The notes under the pieces: generated by a model
What the model was told of the DNA's origin: nothing
Databases searched by the model: none
What the model saw: only the letters and a program-made list of their open reading frames with translations
Origin: Proteobacteria bacterium bin106
GTDB lineage: Bacteria > Bdellovibrionota_B > Oligoflexia > Oligoflexales > Bin106
Length of the DNA: 55,882 nt
Assembly: GCA_002238945.1 (NCBI GenBank)
Contig: MPNI01000014.1
Location: forward strand, 1 to 55,882
Direction of reading: 5' to 3'
Made by a program: the position numbers and the translations under genes
Shown: positions 27,361 through 36,319 of the stretch, piece after piece
Numbering within the stretch: position 1 is the first letter of the stretch
Layout: each line of letters opens with the position of its first letter

Positions 27361-28580
27361 GCACATATCCAAAACACAATCAGCCAGAGCCTCAGCAACA
27401 AAAGCCTCAGCAACAAAAGCCTCAACAATATCAGCAATATGAACCACGGCTATTTTCAAGTGAATCGGTGAGTGCTGGACATCCAGATAAGATGGCTGAT
27501 CAGATATCCGATGCTATCCTTGATGAACTGCTCAGACAGGATCCTTATTCACGTGTTGCCTGTGAGACCTTACTGAAATCTGATCTTGTGGTGGTTGCTG
27601 GAGAAATATCTTCACAAGCCACTATCGATGTGGAAAATATTGTTCGTCAAACGATTTTAGATATTGGCTACGATGATAGCAAATACGGCATCGATGGCCG
27701 TAAATGTCGAGTGATTCAAGCCATCGACCAACAATCTGCCGATATTGCCATCGGTATCAATGAAGGTGAAGGTATTTTTAGTGATCAAGGTGCTGGAGAT
27801 CAAGGGCTGATGTTTGGTTTTGCTTGTGATGAAACACCGCAACTCATGCCTGCTCCCATTTACTATGCCCATAAGCTACTCAAAAAACTGCGCCAAGCTT
27901 ACGAGCAACGCCAAGTGCCTTGGCTTCGAGCCGATGCTAAAAGCCAAGTAACCATCAATTATAGTCCTGATCATTCCGTATTAAGTGTGCCTTGTGTGGT
28001 GCTTTCCACCCAACACGATCCTGGAATAAAACACCAAGAGATCCAAGACTTTGTTATCGAAGAGATCATTAAAAAAACCATCCCCCACGATTATCTGAAA
28101 AAGTGCTCCTACTTGATCAATCCCACAGGACAATTTGTTGTGGGAGGTCCTTTAGGTGACACCGGACTCACTGGGCGTAAAATCATTGTAGATACCTACG
28201 GAGGACAAGGAGGACATGGAGGAGGAGCTTTTTCTGGTAAGGATCCCACTAAGGTTGATCGATCAGCAGCTTATATGGTACGCTATATAGCTAAAAACAT
28301 GGTGGCCAGTGGCATTGTTAAAAGATGCCTGATTCAAGTAGCTTATGCCATTGGTGTTCCTGAACCGGTGAGTATCTGGATTGATGACTATGGAACAGCA
28401 AAATGCCCACCTCGAGAACTTAAAGAAATCGTCCTCCAACATTTCTCTTTAAAGCCGAAAGATATTATCGAACACTTACAACTTAGACGGCCTATATACC
28501 AAAAAACCGCAACTTATGGACATTTTGGCCAAGAAGGATTTCCTTGGGAAGAGACCAACAAAACCTCCTGTTTTCATTGA
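27357..28580 (+). CDS. metK: S-adenosylmethionine synthetase
   Basis: MetK makes S-adenosylmethionine from ATP and methionine in the cytosol. Signatures: FSSESVSAGHPDKMADQISDA, GEGIFSDQGAGDQGLMFG, GGPLGDTGLTGRKIIVDTYGG, GGGAFSGKDPTKVDRSAAY and GHFG near the end. The gene starts at a GTG overlapping the truB stop, so truB and metK are translationally coupled, an uncommon pairing. About 30 extra residues precede the family start and consist of Gln/Pro/Lys repeats from a 15-bp in-frame duplication (QQQKPQQQKP). The enzyme is otherwise complete at 407 residues. Confidence 0.97.
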   Translation: MSTYPKHNQPEPQQQKPQQQKPQQYQQYEPRLFSSESVSAGHPDKMADQISDAILDELLRQDPYSRVACETLLKSDLVVVAGEISSQATIDVENIVRQTILDIGYDDSKYGIDGRKCRVIQAIDQQSADIAIGINEGEGIFSDQGAGDQGLMFGFACDETPQLMPAPIYYAHKLLKKLRQAYEQRQVPWLRADAKSQVTINYSPDHSVLSVPCVVLSTQHDPGIKHQEIQDFVIEEIIKKTIPHDYLKKCSYLINPTGQFVVGGPLGDTGLTGRKIIVDTYGGQGGHGGGAFSGKDPTKVDRSAAYMVRYIAKNMVASGIVKRCLIQVAYAIGVPEPVSIWIDDYGTAKCPPRELKEIVLQHFSLKPKDIIEHLQLRRPIYQKTATYGHFGQEGFPWEETNKTSCFH

Positions 28581-28725
28581 TATATTCCTATAACAACTCT
28601 TTTTTCACTATGATATGAAGTGTAATATCATATGAAGTGCAACATTTACTTTTTGACTCACCGATGCTTAACCATCACTATCACCATGAAACCAGGATGT
28701 TCATCCACAAAGGAGAAAAACGATA

Positions 28726-29346
28726 GTGGCTCAAAAACACAGAAATAAGCGCATTATTCTTGTTAATCGCGACTTACAGTTCCGTTACGCAAAGATTGCT
28801 TTTTTGTTAGGGCTTGCCTCAACTGTGTTAAGCGCTATGATTGTTGTCTACCCTCTATTTGCTTTTGAAATCTTACGCATTCCTAAATTCTTACCCACTC
28901 CTGTCCTAGCTGGAATGGTATTTGCTGCCGTACTGAATTTAGCCTTTATTCTTTACTTTTCTATTATCATCACACATCGCATTGCCGGTCCTATGTTCAC
29001 TTTATCCCGTGAATTTGCAGAAATGAGCCAAGGAATATTCGGACGCAATCTTTCAGCAAGAAAAACGGATGATTTACGCTATCTTATTCGATGTTACAAC
29101 GATATGTCTCTGTGTCTAAAAAACATCTCACTAGATGACCAAGAAGAGCTTGATAAACTACACAAACAAGCTCAAGAACTCCACAGTAGTCTCCAGAAAT
29201 GGGATACCGCGGCAAGCAAGGATGATGATAAAAACCCTCAGAAAAATCTTTCTAACCAAGACCAAGCTCAAAAGCTTGCAGAAAACATCTTAAATCTTAA
29301 GATGAGCATCCAGCGACGCACCAACGGTCAGGAAATACCCAAATGA
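28726..29346 (+). CDS. Small membrane protein with a HAMP-like domain
   Basis: The gene starts at a GTG with AAGGAG about ten bases upstream. The 206-residue protein has two membrane segments (IAFLLGLASTVLSAMIVVYPL and VLAGMVFAAVLNLAFILYF). HRIAGPMFTLSREFAEM then begins a HAMP-like region, and a helical, charged tail suggests a coiled coil. There is no kinase, receiver or chemotaxis signalling domain. Similar stand-alone HRIAGP proteins are known to me from deltaproteobacteria, without an assigned job. It shares a four-base overlap (ATGA) with ruvA. Confidence 0.75.
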   Translation: MAQKHRNKRIILVNRDLQFRYAKIAFLLGLASTVLSAMIVVYPLFAFEILRIPKFLPTPVLAGMVFAAVLNLAFILYFSIIITHRIAGPMFTLSREFAEMSQGIFGRNLSARKTDDLRYLIRCYNDMSLCLKNISLDDQEELDKLHKQAQELHSSLQKWDTAASKDDDKNPQKNLSNQDQAQKLAENILNLKMSIQRRTNGQEIPK

Positions 29347-30035
29347 TATCCTATCTCAAGGGAACGGTGGTGTGTCGAGATACGGAGAGCGTTGTTGTGG
29401 ATGTTCAGGGAGTGGGATATGGCGTTTTTCTCACCACCCAAGGCTTAGCTTTGTCGCCTCCTCATGCTGAAACAGAACGCATTTTTTGGATTCACACCCA
29501 CACCAACCAAGACCAGCTCAAGCTTTTTGGTTTTCTTTCTTACCAAGAAAGGGTTTATTTTAGCCTCCTTTTAGGACTTACGAGCGTAGGTCCTAAGCTC
29601 GCACTAGCAGTGTTATCAGCGCTTAACCCTAAAGATATCTATAACTGTGCTCAAAGCAAAGACTATACAACTTTGCAATCCGTTCCAGGTATTGGACGTA
29701 AGAAAGCAGAAAGAATCGTTCTTGAGCTTTCCACAAAAATTGAAAAACTTCCCACACTCCTCGCTTATTCCACACCCAACTCCGCCACACTCCCTCTTGC
29801 AACAAACATCATAAGCCCTGACAGCCAAAATATCCCTTCCAGCGAAGATCATCCCCAAGGTAAGATCATTAGGGATGTGCGTAGTGCGCTGAAAAATCTT
29901 AGCTATTCTCAAAGTGAAATTGACCAAGCTTTACACAACAGTTTCAAACAAGATAATCATCCAGAAGATATAAACTTTGATACACTTTTTAAACAATGCA
30001 TTGACTATCTTCATCAGTTCAGCCGCTTAAAGTAA
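29343..30035 (+). CDS. ruvA: Holliday junction helicase subunit RuvA
   Basis: RuvA binds four-way DNA junctions and loads RuvB. The OB-fold start MISYLKGTVVCRDTESVVVDVQGVGYGV, the junction-binding hairpin segments (LLGLTSVGPKLALAVLS and LQSVPGIGRKKAERIVLEL) and a C-terminal RuvB-binding domain (SALKNLSYSQSEIDQAL) are all present in 230 residues. A linker of about 45 residues between domains is Ser/Pro-rich. It overlaps the HAMP gene by four bases and precedes ruvB by 50. ruvC is not in the window. Confidence 0.95.
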   Translation: MISYLKGTVVCRDTESVVVDVQGVGYGVFLTTQGLALSPPHAETERIFWIHTHTNQDQLKLFGFLSYQERVYFSLLLGLTSVGPKLALAVLSALNPKDIYNCAQSKDYTTLQSVPGIGRKKAERIVLELSTKIEKLPTLLAYSTPNSATLPLATNIISPDSQNIPSSEDHPQGKIIRDVRSALKNLSYSQSEIDQALHNSFKQDNHPEDINFDTLFKQCIDYLHQFSRLK

Positions 30036-30085
30036 CGAGATATCTCTTGTAACTTACACCATGTGATCATAGAAAAACGAGAACC

Positions 30086-31117
30086 ATGAATTCTTCTCCA
30101 TCTGCAAATCTCCATCCTCCCAAAACACTTATCAGTACCTCTTGCCATGCAGGGGATAGTGAAAGAGAGAGTGAAAAATCCCTTCGTCCATTAAGTTTTG
30201 CTGATTTTCCCGGCCAAGAAACCCTTAAAAACAACCTAGCGGTGTATGTACAAGCAAGCAAAATACGTAATACCACGTTAGATCATGTATTATTACACGG
30301 CCCTCCAGGACTTGGAAAAACCACATTAGCTCATATTATTGCCCAAGAGCTTGAGGTGCCCTTTTATGCCACTTCAGGACCTGCCATCGAAAAGCCTCGA
30401 GATCTTGTGGGGGTCTTAACGGGACTTGAAGATAATAGTGTGTTATTTATCGATGAAATCCATCGTCTTTTTATTCAAGCCGAAGAAATACTCTACACAG
30501 CCATGGAAGATTTTTCCGTGGATCTCATTGTGGGAGAAGGTGGTTCAGCTCGCTCAGTGCGCATCTCTGTACCTCCTTTTACTTTAGTAGGTGCCACCAC
30601 CAAAGCAGCCATGCTCTCAAAACCGTTACTGTCACGATTTGGTATCCAAGAAAAACTTGATTATTATGACTTAGCCTCCATTGAAGCTATCATTCAGCGC
30701 AGTGCTCATGTTTTAGGTATTCATATTCATAAAAAGAGTTTAAAACGTCTTGCTGAATGTTCACGTGGTACCCCGCGCGTAGCCATTCGCTTTCTCAAAC
30801 GTGTGTGGGATTTTGCAGAAGTCCATACACAAGGAGAAATCACCGAAGATATCACCAATTCTGCACTCACCCAACTCGGTATTCGTCAAGGATCTGGACT
30901 GAGCCACATCGATATCACCATCCTTCAAGTGATCAAACAACGCTACAATGGAGGACCGGTGGGAATTGAGGCCATAGCTATGGCTATGGGAGAAGAAGCA
31001 GCCACCATAGAAGATGTTTATGAACCTTATTTGGTTTTTTGCGGCTACCTCGTTCGCACGCCAAGAGGACGCGTCTTATCAGATAGCGGCAAAGCCTTGC
31101 TTAGCTCTTCACAATAA
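30086..31117 (+). CDS. ruvB: Holliday junction helicase ATPase RuvB
   Basis: RuvB is the hexameric motor that migrates Holliday junctions. The sequence has Walker A GPPGLGKTT (72-80), Walker B LFIDEIHRL, sensor 1 GATTKAAMLSKPLLSRFG, the arginine region RGTPRVAIRFLKRVWDFA and a C-terminal winged helix ending RTPRGRVLSDSGKALL. At 343 residues the length is typical, with about 30 extra residues before FADFPGQETLK. It follows ruvA as expected. Confidence 0.97.
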   Translation: MNSSPSANLHPPKTLISTSCHAGDSERESEKSLRPLSFADFPGQETLKNNLAVYVQASKIRNTTLDHVLLHGPPGLGKTTLAHIIAQELEVPFYATSGPAIEKPRDLVGVLTGLEDNSVLFIDEIHRLFIQAEEILYTAMEDFSVDLIVGEGGSARSVRISVPPFTLVGATTKAAMLSKPLLSRFGIQEKLDYYDLASIEAIIQRSAHVLGIHIHKKSLKRLAECSRGTPRVAIRFLKRVWDFAEVHTQGEITEDITNSALTQLGIRQGSGLSHIDITILQVIKQRYNGGPVGIEAIAMAMGEEAATIEDVYEPYLVFCGYLVRTPRGRVLSDSGKALLSSSQ

Positions 31118-31275
31118 AGTAGTGATCATGATCTTCAAGCTTATGATCATAGGCGTGTTATCAGCACCCAACACATCGTGCTAACTAACGGATTCATGAT
31201 CTACCATAAAATCAAAGTCTGTAACATGAATGACTTTTTCAATGGATAAAAACACTTAAACGCTGGATATGTTTC

Positions 31276-31323
31276 CTATCTATCGCCTAAACTATCTATC
31301 GCCTAAACTATCTATCGCCTAAA
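31276..31323. repeat. Tandem repeat, 16-bp unit, three copies
   Basis: CTATCTATCGCCTAAA occurs three times exactly. The third copy encodes the last residues and stop of the leftward gene 31308-33971, so the array starts in that gene and runs downstream of it. Confidence 0.95.
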
Positions 31324-33971
31324 CTAGGTCTACTGCTATTTCTAGGGCTTCGAGGATGATGATGGCCACTTATTTGCCTCTTATTGCGTCCCAAACCAAA
31401 TATATCATTGATCTTTTGCCATGTTTGGTTATTGATTCCGAGAACAGAATCATGACTTTCAGGCCTTCTTTGAATATTTGGATACCCTATATAGTCAGCA
31501 TTCTCAGATAAATACAACATATACCTACTAAAGCGCATATCTTGCCTTGCAATATAATCATCTAATTCCTCTTGAGATTTAAAAGAAGGCATATAATATT
31601 GGACTTCTAAATCATTCATAGGAATAATTTGTAGAACCATAGAAAAAAACACCATCTTTTGTTTTTTTGTAGTCAACTTTCTTGTTAAATATTGCATAAC
31701 ATTGCTTTGAAATCTTCTAAATTTATTCACATCAAAATTATAATTTAAACGTTTAATCAGATAATCCGCTTCATCATCAGTCAATTTTTGGATAATGGTG
31801 GTGCATGCTCGCATATATGACTGAAAAGAAGAAAAAAAGTAAGGATAAGATGACGATGAAGAAGATATCATATCTCTTTGCAAAAGACCTTGAAGAAATT
31901 GTTTATGAATACGATCATCTATGGCGCGTTCACCTTCTACAGATAGTACTTGGTTATCTATATAACGATTATCCACCACTTTTATGGCACCTAACAAGCG
32001 TTTTAAAAAGATATACCTCTCTGTATCTGAACTCAAACTATCAAAAAAAGACAAGCTAAAATCATAAAACTCATCCAAGCGCTCTGGATCTGCACCAATA
32101 GCTAACGCTGTGCTGATCAACTTAAAATAAGACATCTTTTCAAAGTCTTCTTGCAAAGCAGCATATACTTGCTCTAAATCAGTTGTATCAGGTTGTTCAT
32201 GATCCACGGACTTGTTATCTACAAATGTGTTATCTAAGAAATGGCTATCATGTCCATGTGCTTCTAACACATAATCTTGGTTAGATACTCCCTCTTGTTT
32301 TGTATAAACATCATTATTATAAACTTGCAATACTTTGCGATAATGACTGGCAATCTGATCAGGATCACCCAGCACTTCAAGTTGCGATGTGTGAAGATAA
32401 GGCATATGGAAATGAGAATAGATAAAATGACTGACTTGCTTAGGATTTTGCAAATAACCCTGCAAAAAATCATACCATATTTTCAATTTTTCTTTATCTC
32501 TAAAATCAGCATGCGTATACCAATCTTCTTGAAAAACAACAGGACTTCTCCTAAGAGCTTTCAAAAGACGCCACTGATCTGCATAAATTTTATCTGCCTG
32601 TACATAATCTCTTTGCAATCCCATAAATGCTATATGGAAAATATCACCGATATAGATCAAGAATTTGCGTGCTTTATCTTCTGAAATATGCAACTTCATC
32701 ACAGCTACATTAAGTAGCACCGAAATCTTATCCTCTCCCATCAAGACAAAATATCTAGCCAACTCTCTTTGCTGATCATTGACAAAAACATCTGCAGAAA
32801 AAACCTCAGTTAAAGTCTCCTGTAAAACCTCAAGATCATGTGCATAAATATGCCATTTAGTAGCAATATCTTCCAATTGAGCAGGTAAAAATACACCATT
32901 AAAAACAGTTTTGGGAGCACTTTTTTGTTTTGGGAGTGGTGGTGTTTTGTGATGTAGATACCGTTCAGGTGATGTATCATGATCCTTGCTAGTACCACTA
33001 TGATAAATGATGTAATCATGAAATCTTTTTACAATATTGTATTTGATTTGATCTGTTTGCCCCTTGCCCATACCAATCCTTTTGGCTAATTTATCACGAG
33101 ACATATAATCAAGCCCAAGAGTATGGGACATGAAAACAAATTTCTCAGTGTTATCCGTCAAACGATAATGAACAAAATCAAAAACGATCTTTTTGGGAGC
33201 ATCCAAAGAGAGGTCTCCATAACCTTTCTTTTTAAAGACAAAAGAGACTTTGTTATCTATGGTTGATTGAGGTATATAACGCAATTCTTCCATCAACTCT
33301 TGTAAATCCCGTTCCAAAAAAGCAGCTGTCTCTTCAGGACTGCTTAAAAGACTATCTTCTGATTGAGAAACAGAAGATTCATCAGACTCGTTAGCCATCA
33401 TAAACGGAATTTTTTGTGGAGAACGTGGAGATCGTGGAGATCGTGGAGAACTACCCTGTATCAAATCTTCATCTAAAGATCCATGGGAAGAATCTGTTAT
33501 GTCATGATGTAAACCACCTGTAAAACCACGTTTTGCAAACAAAACATCAGCACCCTTGCTGTCCAAAGACATGACATCCCATAATTTATGAGCTGTATAT
33601 ACTCCTAATAAAGACACACCAACCCACTTAGCTGATTTCAACAGACCCAAAAAATGAGCACCACCAGACCACCTAGCAGCCAGTCCAGTTGGTCTGGCGG
33701 CTGCTACAGGCCATGCTGTAGCTAAAGCTCCTAAAGATGATCCTACCAAAACAGAGCTGTTATTAAGCACGTACTCTTGTCCCATAGCTTCCTGTCCCAT
33801 AGCTTCTTGCCCCATAGCTGGGCGAGAATTCATGCCCACAAACAACATAACCACAGCACATAGCCAAGACCACCTAAAATGCCGAACACGATGGCCACTC
33901 ATGACACGATCTAATCGATCAGCTAAAAAGAAAAAACAAAACAAGGGATCACCTAAAATACATTGATACAT
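31308..33971 (-). CDS. Large exported protein of unknown function
   Basis: This protein has up to 887 residues. The first ATG (33971) has no ribosome site. The ATG at 33902 (MSGHRVRHF) gives a standard signal peptide (SWLCAVVMLFVGMNS) and may be the true start. After the signal come MGQEA repeats (15-bp units), a hydrophobic segment near KSAKWVGVSLLGVYTAHK, and an SPR repeat (9-bp units). About 650 mostly helical, charged residues follow without a recognised domain. The C-terminus is His/Pro/Arg/Ser-rich (GHHHPRSPRN). Frames on the plus strand are shadows. It is convergent with ruvB. Confidence 0.75.
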   Translation of the reverse strand: MYQCILGDPLFCFFFLADRLDRVMSGHRVRHFRWSWLCAVVMLFVGMNSRPAMGQEAMGQEAMGQEYVLNNSSVLVGSSLGALATAWPVAAARPTGLAARWSGGAHFLGLLKSAKWVGVSLLGVYTAHKLWDVMSLDSKGADVLFAKRGFTGGLHHDITDSSHGSLDEDLIQGSSPRSPRSPRSPQKIPFMMANESDESSVSQSEDSLLSSPEETAAFLERDLQELMEELRYIPQSTIDNKVSFVFKKKGYGDLSLDAPKKIVFDFVHYRLTDNTEKFVFMSHTLGLDYMSRDKLAKRIGMGKGQTDQIKYNIVKRFHDYIIYHSGTSKDHDTSPERYLHHKTPPLPKQKSAPKTVFNGVFLPAQLEDIATKWHIYAHDLEVLQETLTEVFSADVFVNDQQRELARYFVLMGEDKISVLLNVAVMKLHISEDKARKFLIYIGDIFHIAFMGLQRDYVQADKIYADQWRLLKALRRSPVVFQEDWYTHADFRDKEKLKIWYDFLQGYLQNPKQVSHFIYSHFHMPYLHTSQLEVLGDPDQIASHYRKVLQVYNNDVYTKQEGVSNQDYVLEAHGHDSHFLDNTFVDNKSVDHEQPDTTDLEQVYAALQEDFEKMSYFKLISTALAIGADPERLDEFYDFSLSFFDSLSSDTERYIFLKRLLGAIKVVDNRYIDNQVLSVEGERAIDDRIHKQFLQGLLQRDMISSSSSSYPYFFSSFQSYMRACTTIIQKLTDDEADYLIKRLNYNFDVNKFRRFQSNVMQYLTRKLTTKKQKMVFFSMVLQIIPMNDLEVQYYMPSFKSQEELDDYIARQDMRFSRYMLYLSENADYIGYPNIQRRPESHDSVLGINNQTWQKINDIFGLGRNKRQISGHHHPRSPRNSSRPSLGDR

Positions 33972-34417
33972 ATTTCATATTATGTGATGGAACATACCAT
34001 AAACGACACTACTTCCTTAATCACACACCTGAAACACAAACACAGAACCATATGTAAAAAACACTCTTCAACAACCATTCGCACAAAAACCTAAGAAGCT
34101 CACAGAAAAAACATAACAACCTTTGCTTTTTTCTATAAAAAATATACTATTTCTCAAAATAAACCGTCTAACTTAGATGACTCACACTATTTGCTGCCAG
34201 ATTGCTACGAGATTCCACAACTTAAAAGTAACTCAAAGGATCAAAAACCCAGATACCCCAAATACATAGGCGTGATATAGTACACAGTAATCATCATCAC
34301 ATCAAGTAAAGCCTTATATTATTTCCTAGCTGTACAACTAGCCCATACAACTAGCCCATACAACTAGCCTACTTCTCTATCTATTAGCACCTATACCGCC
34401 CTGCCGTACCACACAAT
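33972..34417. other. Gene-free divergent region
   Basis: These 446 bases separate the leftward 887-residue gene from the rightward gene at 34418. They are AT-rich and contain a 13-bp array (34331-34369). Nothing else is recognisable; promoters for both genes are expected here. Confidence 0.5.
34331..34369. repeat. Tandem repeat, 13-bp unit, three copies
   Basis: TGTACAACTAGCC is followed by two copies of CATACAACTAGCC, about 50 bases upstream of the 34418 gene. It is another TAGC-bearing unit of period 13. Confidence 0.95.
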
Positions 34418-35119
34418 ATGAAGCGACTCACTCTATTTTTTTCTCTACGATTATCCACAGTTATGTGCAGCTACATGTATGACATCACCATAAAATCAAC
34501 TTACCTTCTTATAGTTGCACTCATGTGTAGCTACTGCAGACACAACGATACTGTCTTTGCGGCACCACCGAAGATTCAGACAGCAAACATCACCACACTC
34601 ACAGGTGTGTTGAAGCGTTACTCTCATGGAAATATACCAGAAGTCCGGTTGCTTATAGACGATAAAGACAAAGAAGATGAAACCATACAACTGTGTGAAA
34701 AATCGCACACCAAAAGGCTCTTTTCTTATGGCAACTTTACAGTCAAGCTCCACGGTATCATGAAACCAGCCGGTTGTTTTCAACTCAGAGATATAACATT
34801 TCTGAAAACACCCCAAAATAGAGAAGCTATCTCAGGAAAGCTTGTGGATAAGACCAGCTATTTTGTCTTAAAGCCCCTATCAACTGAAGACACAAACATC
34901 TACAAATTCTACACCATCAGCCCATCCATGAGGACTTACCTTAGAAACAACCAAACTCTGATTATATCTGTGGTCAAAGATATCAAAGATAACAGCTATT
35001 ACAAAGTCACGGAGATCTATTCATATCCCAACCTCAACCTAACTCAAACCTCTCAAAAAGCCTCACCTTCAGCTAGAGGCACAAACAAAAAGCCAGCCCC
35101 TAAACCACAAAAACCATAA
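34418..35119 (+). CDS. Exported protein of unknown function
   Basis: This 233-residue protein has a hydrophobic segment at about residues 28-38 (YLLIVALMCSYC) and a likely cleavage site before APPKIQ. The N-terminus is long, so the start may be later than the ATG at 34418. The mature part looks beta-rich (VKLHGIMKPAGCFQLRDITFL, YFVLKPLS) and ends in a Pro/Lys/Ser tail. Two Cys may form a disulfide. No family recognised. It converges with the pseudoprotease-like gene, with a shared hairpin between them. Confidence 0.65.
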   Translation: MKRLTLFFSLRLSTVMCSYMYDITIKSTYLLIVALMCSYCRHNDTVFAAPPKIQTANITTLTGVLKRYSHGNIPEVRLLIDDKDKEDETIQLCEKSHTKRLFSYGNFTVKLHGIMKPAGCFQLRDITFLKTPQNREAISGKLVDKTSYFVLKPLSTEDTNIYKFYTISPSMRTYLRNNQTLIISVVKDIKDNSYYKVTEIYSYPNLNLTQTSQKASPSARGTNKKPAPKPQKP

Positions 35120-35130
35120 GGGCTAGCTTT
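35089..35130. terminator. Likely bidirectional terminator hairpin between convergent genes
   Basis: AAAGCCAGCCC (35089-35099) pairs with GGGCTAGCTTT (35120-35130) with one mismatch and a 20-base loop. On the minus strand it is followed by a T run (TTTTTGTTTG), fitting termination of the gene 35152-35859. On the plus strand the T run is short, so that direction is weaker. The hairpin contains the stop codon of the 34418 gene. Confidence 0.55.
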
Positions 35131-35151
35131 CAACATGTAAAGATGGTCTCT

Positions 35152-35859
35152 TTACAGATCAGGCTCAACCCATTCAAGATTCTCATAGTCATGAAGATGG
35201 ATATCTTGGAAATACCTACTACCCACGCTGTAATCAGATCCTTCATGCCATGCTGTTCCTAAATGTATGCCCACATAGCTATTGTCTGCATTTAACAATG
35301 GCGATCCCAAAGCTATATCAGGCAAAGAAACGTCATAGAAAAAAAGGTTTTTGACAACAAACAACTCTATGTCTTCACCCATCTGATACCAGACTGGCTT
35401 ATAAGAACGAGACAGAAAGGCTAACTGAGTGGCATCAGAATACCCTTGCTCTAAGTATTCTGGTAACATCTTTTCTGAATAAAAGTAAGCCACCTGTTTT
35501 TCAGGCATATAGCTTTCAAGAGACACAGAGTAATGCCGCTTTTTACCCTTTTTCGATCTCACACTAAAGATATAGTTCACATGATACTCATCTTCTTGAC
35601 TGCCATAAGTGACATTGTTGCTATCACGACTTGCACCGAGCACACAAGACAAGGCACTCACAATCCACTGACTGGCAATAGCAAAAGCACTACAATGAGA
35701 CTCACTAGCAGATAAAGACAACAAGCCCACTGCCTGTTGCACCTCTTTATCTGTTTTTTGAGTTGCAGCATAAAGAAAAGATGTGGTAGAGAAAAGATAG
35801 AAACATACAACAAAGCACGCACATAGGCCTCGAACATTCTTCATAACTTCGTTCTTCAT
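35152..35859 (-). CDS. Exported trypsin-fold (S1-like) protein lacking catalytic residues
   Basis: This 235-residue protein has a signal peptide ending SFLYAATQ. Two segments recall trypsin-like proteases. CSAFAIASQWIVSALSCVLG aligns with the usual C-(S/A)-x-x-I-(S/A)-x-x-W-(I/V)-(L/V)-(S/T)-A-A-H-C, with Ser where the catalytic His should be. IALGSPLLNADNSYVGIHLG aligns with GDSGSPLL...VVGIH, with Leu at the catalytic Ser and Ala at the preceding Asp. The paired Cys around the lost His are kept. If this alignment is right, it is a pseudoprotease that may bind rather than cut. The start could be the ATG at 35859 or the Met at residue 6. Confidence 0.6.
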   Translation of the reverse strand: MKNEVMKNVRGLCACFVVCFYLFSTTSFLYAATQKTDKEVQQAVGLLSLSASESHCSAFAIASQWIVSALSCVLGASRDSNNVTYGSQEDEYHVNYIFSVRSKKGKKRHYSVSLESYMPEKQVAYFYSEKMLPEYLEQGYSDATQLAFLSRSYKPVWYQMGEDIELFVVKNLFFYDVSLPDIALGSPLLNADNSYVGIHLGTAWHEGSDYSVGSRYFQDIHLHDYENLEWVEPDL

Positions 35860-36319
35860 AACGTAAAGATCCTTTTCATTTTTTCAGTTTCATAAAAATT
35901 CACAACATCACACTCATCACAACATCACCTCACTAACACCTGCCAGCGATCACAACAGCCAGTCAAGAAAGCGCTTAGGCAGTCAATGAGTGGACTATGG
36001 TGGCTTACTTACGCAAATGATAGAAGTGACATTTAAATCATTGAATTATATCAATCAGTTATGCACAGCTCTGATAGGTTTTAGTCAAGACATATCACCT
36101 TCACAACCCATAGCAGAGGAAAACTCCATGGATGCTCGTTAACATGGCTTGCACATTTAGCTCACAAATATTAAAAATATACCTGTAAACTACTCTTTTC
36201 ATTTTATGTATTCTTTGTCATGCTACTCTGGCAAACCGTTGGACACACTGTAAATTCTCATCCATCTCTATACCTTCCACTTGAAGTACACAGACCATAA
36301 AACATCCGGCAGCAACATT
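35860..36319. other. Gene-free divergent region
   Basis: This region lies between the leftward pseudoprotease-like gene and the rightward membrane protein. I see small repeats (CACAACATCAC near 35898 and 35915) but no gene or clear promoter. Confidence 0.45.

Noticed and set aside
31130-31175. TGATCAT...ATGATCA inverted repeat after ruvB as a terminator
   Set aside because: The stem is seven bases, AT-rich, with a long loop and no T run.
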